From assembly GCA_964536415.1 (NCBI GenBank), contig CAZHXN010000001.1, forward strand, positions 62,001-126,000: DNA of 64,000 bases. Reading direction: 5' to 3'. Shown here one piece after another: positions 34,487 to 42,812 of the stretch (the stretch's first letter is position 1; every line of letters starts with the position of its first letter). Both the position numbers and the translations under genes were made by a program. The notes beneath the pieces are model-generated. The model saw only the letters and a list, made by a program, of their open reading frames with translations. It did not search any database and had not been told where the DNA came from. The DNA comes from Trichothermofontia sp964536415. Its GTDB lineage: Bacteria; Cyanobacteriota; Cyanobacteriia; B231.

Positions 34487-35683
34487 TTACCCTGTCGCCC
34501 CAAAGGCTTTTAATACCTGGACAACCTCCTCATAACCATTAAACTCTGCCAACTTCAACGCCGTATAGCCGACGCGATTGCGCAGCGCCACATTAGCCTT
34601 GGCCGCCAACAGTTTTTTGACCACCGCCACGTGCCCTCGATGCGCTCCCCACATCAACGCCGTCGCCCCCGCCTCATCCTGAAGATTGGGATCAGCCCCG
34701 TGGGCCAAGAGCAAAGCCGCCATCTCCTCATCCCCCAAATCCGCCACCTGCATCAACACGGTTTTTCCCTGCTTGAGACGCAAATTGGGATCAGCCCCAT
34801 GCTCCAGCAGCAGTTGGACTAAATCCAAGTGGCCCTGCATCGCCACGATCGCCAGCGCCGACTCACCCAAATTGTGGTCATTGGCATTGGCCCCCCGGCT
34901 CAATAACAACGTCATCACCGCGCGATGCGCCTGCACCGCCGCCAACAGCAGGGGTGTATCCTCCAAATAGCTGCGGCAATGGAGATGAGCACCTCGATTC
35001 AAAAGCAATTCCGCACTCGCCGTTTGTCCCTCCAGGGCCGCCACATGGAGCGCCGTTTCCCCCTCTTCATCGATAGCATTGGGATCAGCCCCCGCATTCA
35101 ACAAAAGGCGTACACAGTCCAAATGCCCCATCTCCACCGCTAAATTCAACGGTAACCCCTGGGCACTGAGTTGATTGGGGTCTGCCCCCGCCGCCAAGAG
35201 CTGCGCGACCACAGCAGTATGGCCCTTCGCGATCGCCAAATTCAGGGCCGTATTCCCCTGATGATCCCAGCTATTGACCTTGGCCCCCGCCGCCACGAGC
35301 AACTGCACCGATGCCGCATCCCCCTGCAACGCCGCTATCATCACCGCCGTACTGCCATCCTGACTTTGGGCATCCACCTCAGCCCCCTTATCCAGCAGCA
35401 ACCGTACCATCTGGGGCTGGTAATTCGCAGCGGCCAGCATCAAGGCCGTCAGGCCAAAGGTCGATCGCACGTGGTTCACCTCCGCACCAGCCGCAATCAA
35501 GACCTGCGCGATGGCTAAATTCCCCTGCTGCGCCGCAAACATGAGAGGGGTGGTGCCCTTCGGATCAGTGGCATTGACCGGCACCCCCGCCGCCACACAA
35601 ACCCGCAAACGGTTCAAATCTTCCTGTTTTACAGCCTCGAATAGGGCCGCTGTATCCACCCGCTCCGGATCACGATCGTGCAT
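34487..35683 (-). CDS. Ankyrin-repeat protein
   Basis: 398 residues, almost wholly ankyrin repeats (about eleven). Typical units: 'GTTPLMFAAQQGNLAIAQVL', 'GNTALNLAIAKGHTAVVAQL', 'GATALMWGAHRGHVAVVKKL'. No enzymatic domain, signal peptide or membrane segment. A protein-binding role is likely. It is divergent from dnaN across the origin region. Confidence 0.93.
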   Translation of the reverse strand: MHDRDPERVDTAALFEAVKQEDLNRLRVCVAAGVPVNATDPKGTTPLMFAAQQGNLAIAQVLIAAGAEVNHVRSTFGLTALMLAAANYQPQMVRLLLDKGAEVDAQSQDGSTAVMIAALQGDAASVQLLVAAGAKVNSWDHQGNTALNLAIAKGHTAVVAQLLAAGADPNQLSAQGLPLNLAVEMGHLDCVRLLLNAGADPNAIDEEGETALHVAALEGQTASAELLLNRGAHLHCRSYLEDTPLLLAAVQAHRAVMTLLLSRGANANDHNLGESALAIVAMQGHLDLVQLLLEHGADPNLRLKQGKTVLMQVADLGDEEMAALLLAHGADPNLQDEAGATALMWGAHRGHVAVVKKLLAAKANVALRNRVGYTALKLAEFNGYEEVVQVLKAFGATG

Positions 35684-35812
35684 GGGGACAATACCTCCCC
35701 CTCAGCAAAATTGGGCTAGCCCATCCAGCTTAACCCAGGCCGATTCCCCTCCCGATCAGGAGTTAAATCTTGTGACAATTCATTGTGAAGAAACGTAAAG
35801 GGGCGATCAGCC

Positions 35813-36046
35813 TGTGGAAAACCCCCGTTTTTCTGTGGAAAACCCTGGGGAAAACTCTGTGGAAAACTAGCCAAAGTTGTGGGAAACTTGTCTAAGTATA
35901 AATACGCTGTGGAAAAGTGGCGAAGTTTTCCACAGTTTTTCCACAGGCTCAGATCGCCTGTAAACTTGCCAGGACAAGGGTTTCAAAATTTTATCCACAA
36001 TTTCCACAGGCCCTACTACTACTAAATTAATTTTTTAAAAAAACAG
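35813..36046. other. oriC: Chromosomal replication origin (oriC)
   Basis: Seven exact DnaA boxes of the TTTTCCACA or TTATCCACA type lie within 190 bp. TGTGGAAAA at 35813, 35834, 35858 and 35908 faces one way; TTTTCCACA at 35926 and 35937 and TTATCCACA at 35991 face the other. Near-matches are at 35879 and 36000. The last box is followed by a short GC stretch, four CTA triplets (36013-36024) and an AT-rich tract to 36046. dnaN begins 250 bp downstream. Cyanobacterial origins are known to lie beside dnaN with dnaA elsewhere. Confidence 0.9.
36013..36024 (-). promoter_or_regulatory. Putative DnaA-trio element at oriC
   Basis: Four consecutive CTA triplets on the plus strand, i.e. 3'-GAT-5' repeats on the other strand, start 4 bp after the last DnaA-box-like site and run into the AT-rich tract. 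This is the arrangement described for DnaA-trios, which guide DnaA onto single strands during unwinding. Assigned by pattern only. Confidence 0.65.
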
Positions 36047-36294
36047 AAGCGATCGTTTAAACGCGCATAAGGAAAATTGAAACGACACGAAAGTTGGATT
36101 GAACGAAACGATGATGTTAGGATCTCAGTCCAGTTCTCTCTAGCGAACAAAGCGATCTCACCTAAACCGACCAAACGACGACTAAACGTTCCGCCCGCCC
36201 GCGCCGCCGTGTTTTCCCCAATTCCCCCAGCTTTTTCCCCAATTCCTTTCGTCAAGCCCCTTTCCCTCAACCTGTTGAACTAGGCAAAGCCCCC

Positions 36295-37461
36295 ATGAAA
36301 CTGGTTTGTTCCCAAAGTGTTCTGAGCACCCATCTTTCCCTCGTCAGTCGAGCGGTTCCTTCGCGCCCCACCCATCCGATCTTGGCGAATGTACTGCTGG
36401 CGGCGGATGCGGCGACTCAGCGGGTGAGCTTGACGGCCTTTGACCTGAGCCTAGGGATTCAGACCAGTTTTGCGGCCCAAGTGGAATCCCCAGGGGAGAT
36501 TACGTTGCCCGCCCGGTTGTTGGGTGACATCGTGTCGCGGTTGCCAACCGATAGTGAAATTGTCTTGGAAATTGACCCTGGCCAGCCGACGACGGCGCGG
36601 CTATCTTCCCGGTTTGCCCACTATGAGGTACGCGGGCTGGCGGCGGAGGATTTCCCGGAGTTACCCTTGATGCAGACGGCGGAGCCGGTGAAGTTACCCG
36701 CTGAGTCGTTGGTGCAGGGGGTGCGAGGATCTTTGTTTGCCGCGAGTTCGGATGAAACCAAGCAGGTGTTGACAGGGGTGCATCTGAAGGTATTGCCGGA
36801 TGGGTTGGAGTTTGCGGCGACGGATGGCCACCGGTTGGCCGTGGTGGAGACGGAAAATCCCCCAGATGACGAGGCCGGTGGGAAGCCGCCGGTGACTGAG
36901 TTTGCGGTAACGGTTCCGGCCAAGGCGCTTCGGGATTTGGAGCGGATGATTGGCACCAGTAATGCCGGGAGTAATGCCGGGGAGCCGATCGCGCTGTATT
37001 TTGATCAGGGCCAAACGGTGTTCCAGTGGGGGGATCAATACCTGACGACGCGGACGCTAGAGGGCCAATATCCCAACTATCGCCAGTTGATTCCCCGTGA
37101 GTTTAGTCACCAGGCGACGGTGGAACGCAAGCTGTTGGTGGGTGCTCTGGAGCGGATTGCCGTCATTGCGGACCAGAAGAACAATGTGGTGAAAGTGACG
37201 ATCAACAGTGTGGGCCAGACGATCACGTTATCGGTGGAGGCGCCGGATGCGGGCAGTGGGGAGGAGAAAATCCCCGCCCAAGTGTCGGGAGATGATCTGG
37301 AAATTGCTTTCAATGTGAAGTATTTGCAGGATGCCTTGAAGGCGTTGCCCTCGACGGAAATCCAACTCCAGTGCAATCAGGCAACGAGTCCTGCGATCGT
37401 GACGCCTCTAGGTGCGTTAAAAATGACTTATCTGGTGATGCCAGTACAGATTCGATCGTGA
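36295..37461 (+). CDS. dnaN: DNA polymerase III beta subunit (sliding clamp)
   Basis: 388 residues. Starts 'MKLVCSQSVLSTHLSLVSRA', ends 'YLVMPVQIR' and carries the typical clamp segments 'RPTHPILANVLL', 'ATDGHRLAVVET' and 'FNVKYLQDAL'. It lies directly downstream of the DnaA-box cluster. A short acidic insert (residues 280-330 region 'SVEAPDAGSGEEKIPAQVS') is slightly longer than usual. Essential processivity factor for replication. Confidence 0.97.
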   Translation: MKLVCSQSVLSTHLSLVSRAVPSRPTHPILANVLLAADAATQRVSLTAFDLSLGIQTSFAAQVESPGEITLPARLLGDIVSRLPTDSEIVLEIDPGQPTTARLSSRFAHYEVRGLAAEDFPELPLMQTAEPVKLPAESLVQGVRGSLFAASSDETKQVLTGVHLKVLPDGLEFAATDGHRLAVVETENPPDDEAGGKPPVTEFAVTVPAKALRDLERMIGTSNAGSNAGEPIALYFDQGQTVFQWGDQYLTTRTLEGQYPNYRQLIPREFSHQATVERKLLVGALERIAVIADQKNNVVKVTINSVGQTITLSVEAPDAGSGEEKIPAQVSGDDLEIAFNVKYLQDALKALPSTEIQLQCNQATSPAIVTPLGALKMTYLVMPVQIRS

Positions 37462-37659
37462 GTGAGACCAACCTGGAATGGTTGTGCGGTTCCTGAAGCT
37501 CGGCTTTTTGCTGTGTCCAGGGATAAAGGGTAGCTTGTTCTTGGGCAACGACTTGCGATCGCCTTTTATAGATTTTTCTGAATGAGGAGGGTGATGGGGT
37601 ATTCGCTAGGAAGCATATTAGTGGGAATGGTTTTCGGGGAGGGCTTGGGCCTAAATCGT

Positions 37660-37838
37660 TAGGGTGCGTAAATAGGGGGGGTCGGCCTCGGCGTAGTGGC
37701 CCAGCGTTCGATCGTCCGGGGATAACCAAAACCTTTCAACGCAGGTAAGAGCGGGGCCAGTATCGCCCACTCGGCATCACTCAAGTCACTGGGATAGGGT
37801 TGACGCTGGGATTGGGCAACGTTGGGCAGACGGCTCAT
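37660..37838 (-). pseudogene. IS5/IS4-type transposase N-terminal remnant
   Basis: From ATG 37838 the reverse strand reads 'MSRLPNVAQSQRQPYPSDLS' then 'DAEWAILAPLLPAL' and 'PRTIERWATT', the start of IS5-family transposases (YPSDLTDAEW type). Similarity is lost after about 55 codons. The upstream flank (37839-37945) is repeated at 61.1 kb. Confidence 0.75.
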
Positions 37839-37945
37839 GGTGATGCGGCTTGAAATCAGATCATTGGTACTATATCAGTAGTATAAAGGTGGCTGAAGTC
37901 ACCACGGCTGCCCCTTAAGGTTTACTTTACAAATTAGCTCTTAGA
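37839..37945. repeat. ~105-bp repeat, copy A (near IS5 remnant)
   Basis: Begins GTGATGCGGCTTG, includes TATAAAGGTGGCTGAAGTC, ACCACGGCTGCCCCTTA and GGTTTACTTTACAAATTAGC, and ends at TCTTAG. The second copy is at 61138-61245 with small changes. The last bases overlap the 3' end of nrtR. Confidence 0.85.
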
Positions 37946-38717
37946 TAAAAACCATTGCTTTGTCCTTGAGGGGGGCGAAGGCAACCGCATCAAAACGATA
38001 GAGGCTGGCGGGCCGTCCAGCACCGCGTGAAACCTTTAAGCCCGTATCACTGAGAAACCCTAGCTTGAGTAACCGGGTTCGGAAATTGGAGTAATCGGCA
38101 AAGTTTTCCCCTAAAACCGTGGTGTAAAACTGGTACAGATCATTTAAGGTGAATAGTTCCGGTAAAACTTCAAACGCGATCGGACTATATTCCAATTTAT
38201 TGCGTAAACGCTGGTAGCCATAGTTCAGAATTCGCTGCTGATCAAAGGCAAGGGTGGGGACGTGGGCTTGGGGATACCAGGCAATCCCACTCACACCATC
38301 GGCAATCAGTTCGGCCTCTTCAAACCGCACGATCGCAAAGTAACTCACAGACAAGTAGCGACTAGGGGCACGGTTTTCTGGCGGTGACGCGGCGCGAACG
38401 GCAGGCGAACGGACCGATCGATAAAGTTCACCTCGATAGGGTTCATCGAAGGTGTAGAGTTGCTCCAAGTAGAGATTCTTGACCCGGATCTTTTCCGCCA
38501 GCACCCGATAGGCCGCACCTTCTAGGGATTCCCCTTGGCGCACCAGTGTCCCCGGTAGGCACCATTGCCCTAAAAACGGCTCCTGATGGCGCATGACTAG
38601 CAGAACCAGCAGACGGTTTTGGGTGGTATCGACCGAAAAGATGACATTATCGACTCCCACCTTAAAATCTGCCAGGGGTTGTTGCTTTACGGTGTCTGAA
38701 TGGTTTCTCCCTGACAT
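37941..38717 (-). CDS. nrtR: NrtR-type Nudix/winged-helix regulator of NAD metabolism
   Basis: 258 residues: N-terminal Nudix domain and C-terminal winged helix ('LGFLSDTGLKVSRGAGRPAS', 'LYRFD'), the NrtR layout of an ADP-ribose-sensing repressor of NAD genes. The Nudix box 'GTLVRQGESLEGAAYRVLAE' then 'KIRV' has Lys in place of the second catalytic Glu of REUXEE, so hydrolase activity is doubtful. It follows nadD with a 31-bp overlap, which fits. Residues 'AVRAASPPENRAPS' come from a dispersed repeat (38371-38399) between 'TFDEP' and 'YLSVSYF'. Start ATG 38717. Confidence 0.85.
   Translation of the reverse strand: MSGRNHSDTVKQQPLADFKVGVDNVIFSVDTTQNRLLVLLVMRHQEPFLGQWCLPGTLVRQGESLEGAAYRVLAEKIRVKNLYLEQLYTFDEPYRGELYRSVRSPAVRAASPPENRAPSRYLSVSYFAIVRFEEAELIADGVSGIAWYPQAHVPTLAFDQQRILNYGYQRLRNKLEYSPIAFEVLPELFTLNDLYQFYTTVLGENFADYSNFRTRLLKLGFLSDTGLKVSRGAGRPASLYRFDAVAFAPLKDKAMVFI
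38371..38399 (-). repeat. Dispersed ~29-bp repeat, copy 8, inside nrtR
   Basis: Coding strand reads GTTCGCGCCGCGTCACCGCC + AGAAAACCG. It encodes 'VRAASPPENR', identical to the peptide in the 21-kb hypothetical protein despite base differences. Confidence 0.85.
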
Positions 38718-39277
38718 CGATATAGCTGCTGTTGGTGAATATAGGCTTGTACCGAGGCGGGCAAAACCGCCGTATCCTGTTCCTCCCGATAGCGGCTGGA
38801 GGAAACCGGCAGACCATGTAAATCCGCGATCGTCACCTCAGTTCCCATCTGGCGTAACCGCTCGATGCCCTCGCTGGGGATAGCATATCCCGGTCGCGGG
38901 ATGACGAGCACTTTAACCTGGCGCAGGAGTTGGGCCGCCTGATACCAGGTGGGCAATTGCGTGACCAGATCCGACCCAATCACTAGGGAGAATTCGGCCT
39001 CTGGCCAGCGCTCCCGTGCCCGTTTCACTGTAAACAAAGTGCGGGGATGACTGAGTTGGGGGTCCAGAACTACCTGCGATCGTAACTCCTCGGAGGATTC
39101 AATCAGAAGGTGCAACATCGTCACCCGATCGGCCAGGGCTGCCTGGTGGGTCTTGAACGGATTATCTGCTACCCAAACCACCACACGATCGAAGTGATGG
39201 GCTAACCAAGTCAAAATCAGGCGGTGCCCCTCAGTAGGGGGATCAGCACTAGTGCCAAAGAGAGCGATCGTTAACAT
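38687..39277 (-). CDS. nadD: Nicotinate-nucleotide adenylyltransferase
   Basis: 196 residues. Nucleotidyltransferase fold with 'ALFGTSADPPTEGHRLIL' (the GxxxDPxxxGH region) and 'LPVSSSRYRE' (ISSTxIR-like). Converts NaMN to NaAD in NAD synthesis. First gene of a two-gene operon with nrtR, overlapping by 31 bp, so regulator and target enzyme are co-expressed. Confidence 0.92.
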   Translation of the reverse strand: MLTIALFGTSADPPTEGHRLILTWLAHHFDRVVVWVADNPFKTHQAALADRVTMLHLLIESSEELRSQVVLDPQLSHPRTLFTVKRARERWPEAEFSLVIGSDLVTQLPTWYQAAQLLRQVKVLVIPRPGYAIPSEGIERLRQMGTEVTIADLHGLPVSSSRYREEQDTAVLPASVQAYIHQQQLYRCQGETIQTP

Positions 39278-39568
39278 GACACAGTATCAGCGGCGCAGCC
39301 GGACAGAGGCTTGGGACTCGGTAGCGATTCGCGCTCCCCCTTAGCCTTAGACCCACTGTACTCTGGATTGACCGTCGTCGGCTGTCTCCGTCGAGGGGAG
39401 AGTTGCCAACCCAAAACGGCAAAAGCAAGGGATGGGGGACATCCAAGCGGAGTGTTTAACGCATCTAGCTTTACCCAAATCTCCCTAATTTTCAGCCAAG
39501 ATCTTACGAAATCGAGCCACTAACGCTACAATTTCATTGCTGCCAGACTACCTTTTCGTGCATTAAAT
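39278..39568. other. Intergenic region, divergent from nadD
   Basis: About 290 bp between nadD and the small hypothetical gene. An NrtR operator might be expected upstream of nadD, but I could not identify a clear palindrome. Nothing else recognised. Confidence 0.4.
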
Positions 39569-39847
39569 ATGATTGATTCTACGAATTCTCTCAACGAAGT
39601 CACCGAAAGCCTACCGCGTGAAATTCGAGTGGCTCAACTCCGCAACCTGGTGGAGACCCTGCATACTGCCGATGAAATTGCCCATAAGGGCTATCTGATT
39701 ACGAGTTCTGAATTGGCTGACTTGATGGATGTGAATGCAAGCGCTGTCACGAGCCGGGGAGAACAATGGGCATGGCGTAACTGGGAAGTTTCCCGTGTAC
39801 GTCGCGAAGGCAATCAAATCCTATGGCAATTGTCCCGGCTTGATTAA
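39569..39847 (+). CDS. Small conserved hypothetical protein, helix-turn-helix-like
   Basis: 92 residues. 'LITSSELADLMDVNASAVTS' has the spacing of a helix-turn-helix, and 'WAWRNWEVSRVRREGNQILW' ends like a winged hairpin. I recall similar cyanobacterial proteins of unknown function. No effector domain. A DNA-binding role is inferred. Confidence 0.7.
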   Translation: MIDSTNSLNEVTESLPREIRVAQLRNLVETLHTADEIAHKGYLITSSELADLMDVNASAVTSRGEQWAWRNWEVSRVRREGNQILWQLSRLD

Positions 39848-40105
39848 TCCTGCGGAAACACTACGCGATCGCACAGCCATTAGGGGGTAGATATCCTCCT
39901 GCGATCGCAAAACAGGGGTGAGGGAGGTATCCTGCTGCCCCTGAGATAGTTGTGGCGGACACTCCACGTTTAGGTTGATGCTCTGCCTGCAATGCCCGTC
40001 TTTAGGGGCCAAGTTTCCAGACTCAGGCTACTCCAAGGGCGGTAAACAACGGCGGCGCAAAAGACAGAACAGTGGCAGACCTGTCAACAGCCTATCTTAG
40101 GAAGA

Positions 40106-40339
40106 TTAGCCTTCGCCGCCTTCACCCCCTTCGCCGTTCTCGTCGTCGGCCTTGTTGTCTGGCTGATTTTTATCATCACCCCCCTGAACATCATCCCCCT
40201 TCTGCGCATCATCGTTAGCTTTCTGGACATCATCACCCGTTGCGTCAGACGTTGGGCTGGGGGCTACAACGGGGGAGGTCACCGGACCAGGTGTCTTTTG
40301 CGTTTCTGGTATGTCTGTATTGCCCCCCTCTTCGGCAAA
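40106..40339 (-). pseudogene. Acidic low-complexity ORF without a start codon
   Basis: The reverse strand encodes about 78 residues rich in Asp, Gly, Gln and Pro ('DDVQKANDDAQKGDDVQGGD', 'DENGEGGEGGEG'), with repeated DDVQ/DDAQ units, ending in TAA. The frame extends back to about 40410 without ATG, GTG or TTG. Probably the tail of a lost gene, or a non-standard start. Confidence 0.35.
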
Positions 40340-40489
40340 ATATTAATGGAACCTTAATGAAGGTTGATGGTGTGCAATCCTGAATTCGGATCAGTCCATG
40401 TCAGTCTCTCACAACTCGTCAACTCGACGCCAACCGCCACCCCCTAGGGTTAGCAGGTTTAGGCGGGTAAGCTCAGATGTGATTGGCCA

Positions 40490-42199
40490 CTAGGACCCCA
40501 CAGCCATCTCGATCGGATTCGGTGGCACGTTGGCCGGTGGGTCTGCCGGATTAACCGGGTTGACCCCCTCGTTGGCTGGGTTGACCGTAGCAATGAAATT
40601 GGCCGTCGTTTGCAGCAGCAGACCATACTCGAACCCCTCAATCAGGGCACGGCAGGAGGCGTCAATAATGTTGGTGGAAACCCCAACGGTGGTCCAACGT
40701 CGGACGCGATCGCTCGCCTCGATCAGGACTCTGGTTTTGGCGGCAGTGCCAGCGGCCCCGTCGATGATACGGACTTTATAGTCGGTTAGGTGCCAATCGG
40801 CGATCGTCGGGTAGAAATTCAACAGGGCTTTGCGCAAGGCGGCATCCAGGGCGGAAACAGGACCATTGCCCTCGGCAGCGGCTAGAATGTCCTGGCCTTC
40901 AACCCGCACCTTCACCGTAGCCAGGGCGTCATCCTTAGAACCACAGTGGACCTGGAACCATTGCAGGTCAAAAAACCGTTGCCGCTGCCCCAACACTTCC
41001 CGCATAAGCAGATCAAAGCTGGCTTCCGCTGCTTCAAACTGGTAGCCTTCATTTTCTAAATCCTTCAGCCGTTGCAAAATTTGGCGGCTGGTGGGATCGT
41101 GCCGCTCCAGGTGAATGCCAAAGGTACGGGCCTTGATCAGGATATTGCTCATTCCAGATTGGTCGGAAATGACGATGCGGCGGCTGTTGCCCACTGCTTC
41201 CGGGGGAATGTGTTCATAGGTCACTGGGTTGCGCTCTACAGCAGAGACATGAATCCCCCCCTTATGGGCGAAAGCGGACTGGCCCACAAAGGGCGCATGA
41301 TCGTTCGGGGCCAGGTTCACGATTTCACTCGTGGCCCGACTGATGTGGGTGATCTGGGCCATCTGGGTTGGGGGAATGCAGTCATAGCCCAACTTCAGTT
41401 GCAGGTTGGGGATCAGGGTGCACAGGTTGGCGTTGCCACAGCGTTCGCCATAGCCGTTGATCGTGCCCTGGACCATTGTGATCCCCGCTTCCACTGCCGC
41501 GATCGCATTCGCCACCGCTGTTCCGGCATCATTGTGAGTATGAATGCCTAGGCGGGGCGGCTGGTCATGGGTTCCCTGAGGAGCCAGATTCAGGGCCGTC
41601 ATCACTTCCGTCACAATACGCGTAATATCGCGGGGGAGGCTACCGCCGTTTGTGTCGCAAAAGACGAGCCATTCTGCCCCGGCAGCGATCGCGGTTTTCA
41701 AGGTTTCCAGGGCATAGCCAGGGTTGGCCCGATAGCCATCAAACCAATGTTCGGCATCGTAGATGACCCGTCGGTCCTGGCGACGTAGGTAGGTAATCGT
41801 ATCCTCGATCATCGCCAGGTTCTCATCGAGAGTGGTCTTCAGTCCCTCGGTGACGTGGAGATCCCAGGATTTACCAAAAATCGTCACCCAGCGGGTCCCT
41901 GCCGACAGCAAGGGTTGCAGGAGGGAATCAGCGGCGGCGGTGGTGTGGGGACGACGAGTGGAGCAAAAGGCAACGGGTTCGGCCTGGGTGAGGGGTTCCT
42001 CGCGCAACCGCCAGAAGAACTGGACATCCTTGGGGTTAGCTCCTGGCCAGCCGCCTTCAATAAACGGGACCCCCAGTTTATCCAGAAGGCGGGCAATGTG
42101 GAGTTTATCGTCAAGGGAGAGGGACAAACCTTCCCGTTGGGCACCATCGCGCAGCGTTGTATCGTAGAGCCAAAGCCGAGGCGCAGCATCGAGAGTCAT
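40490..42199 (-). CDS. cimA: (R)-citramalate synthase
   Basis: 569 residues from ATG 42199. LeuA-like TIM barrel: 'LYDTTLRDGAQREGLSLSLD', 'FIEGGWPGANPKD', 'LGIHTHNDAGTAVANAIAAV' and 'VQGTINGYGERCGNANL', then the C-terminal allosteric domain ('KVRIIDGAAGTAAKTRVLIE'). Makes citramalate from pyruvate and acetyl-CoA for threonine-independent isoleucine synthesis. A Pro/Asn-rich tail of about 30 residues ('NPANEGVNPVNPADPPANVP') is unusual. Confidence 0.93.
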   Translation of the reverse strand: MTLDAAPRLWLYDTTLRDGAQREGLSLSLDDKLHIARLLDKLGVPFIEGGWPGANPKDVQFFWRLREEPLTQAEPVAFCSTRRPHTTAAADSLLQPLLSAGTRWVTIFGKSWDLHVTEGLKTTLDENLAMIEDTITYLRRQDRRVIYDAEHWFDGYRANPGYALETLKTAIAAGAEWLVFCDTNGGSLPRDITRIVTEVMTALNLAPQGTHDQPPRLGIHTHNDAGTAVANAIAAVEAGITMVQGTINGYGERCGNANLCTLIPNLQLKLGYDCIPPTQMAQITHISRATSEIVNLAPNDHAPFVGQSAFAHKGGIHVSAVERNPVTYEHIPPEAVGNSRRIVISDQSGMSNILIKARTFGIHLERHDPTSRQILQRLKDLENEGYQFEAAEASFDLLMREVLGQRQRFFDLQWFQVHCGSKDDALATVKVRVEGQDILAAAEGNGPVSALDAALRKALLNFYPTIADWHLTDYKVRIIDGAAGTAAKTRVLIEASDRVRRWTTVGVSTNIIDASCRALIEGFEYGLLLQTTANFIATVNPANEGVNPVNPADPPANVPPNPIEMAVGS

Positions 42200-42340
42200 G
42201 GCAGACACGCTGAAGGTAGAGATCACGCCCTCATTGTAGGCAAGCGATCAGGGAAAAGCGAAAATCTACCAACCTGCTTCACAATGCGGACCAGTGCGCT
42301 ATGATAAGAGATCTCACAGCACCGATCGCGGTGTTGGGTT

Positions 42341-42412
42341 GCGGGCGTAATTCAGTGGTAGAATGTCAGCTTCCCAAGCTGAACGCCGTGGGTTCGAGTC
42401 CCATCGCCCGCT
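42341..42412 (+). tRNA. tRNA-Gly (anticodon CCC)
   Basis: A 72-nt cloverleaf: acceptor GCGGGCG/CGCCCGC, D arm ATTCAGTGGTAGAAT, anticodon arm TCAGC-TTCCCAA-GCTGA (CCC at positions 34-36), T arm GTGGG-TTCGAGT-CCCAT, discriminator T. The 3' CCA is not encoded. Confidence 0.97.
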
Positions 42413-42651
42413 TAATCGAATTGAACGATCGCGTCGAGACGAAAGCGGGCAATTTGGTAAATTTCCGCTAGGGCGTTTTGGCGTTCTGCTGATTCTGTTT
42501 CTGTCTGCTGTAACCGGCGCTCAAATTCCTGAAGAATACTGGCTTTGGTGTGATTGCGTACAGCAATGATGAAGGGGAAACCAAACTTATCCCGATACGC
42601 CTGATTGAGGGCTTGGAAGCGATCGTATTCAGCCGCCGTTAAGCGACTCAA
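42412..42651 (-). pseudogene. C-terminal half of OHCU decarboxylase (uraD), truncated
   Basis: 79 residues 'YDRFQALNQAYRDKFGFPFI', 'IAVRNHTKASILQEFERRL', 'EIYQIARFRLDAIV' match the C-terminal half of the ureidoimidazoline decarboxylase of purine/urate breakdown; full-length proteins are about 165 residues and carry the catalytic His earlier. Upstream similarity ends near 42665, close to an IS200/IS605-like end. Its stop abuts the tRNA on the other strand. Confidence 0.8.
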
Positions 42652-42670
42652 TGCCGCGCCTGAGCGCCGT

Positions 42671-42705
42671 AGGAATCTCCGGCCTTCAGGCCGGGGAGGA
42701 TGTCA
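42671..42705. mobile_element. IS200/IS605-family end remnant
   Basis: AGGAATCTCCGGCCTTCAGG + CCGGGGAGGATGTCA contains a GC-rich hairpin (42677-42699, loop TTCA) and the GGAGGATGTCA tail typical of the right end of IS605-type elements. No transposase is recognisable in the 240 bp beyond. Confidence 0.6.
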
Positions 42706-42782
42706 AAAACCACTCCATGTGAACGATCGCAGCAGCGAGGGAATACAGTCGCCGCTGGGGACAGGGGAGCCGCGATTGGGGG

Positions 42783-42812
42783 CTTAAGGCATTCATCCTT
42801 AAGGCATTCATC
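42783..42812. repeat. 15-bp perfect tandem duplication
   Basis: CTTAAGGCATTCATC twice head to tail, within the degraded region after the IS605-like end. Confidence 0.9.

Noticed and set aside
39848..39871. Ninth copy of the 29-bp repeat after the small hypothetical gene
   Set aside because: Only CCTGCGGAAACACTACGCGA resembles part of the repeat; too diverged to claim.
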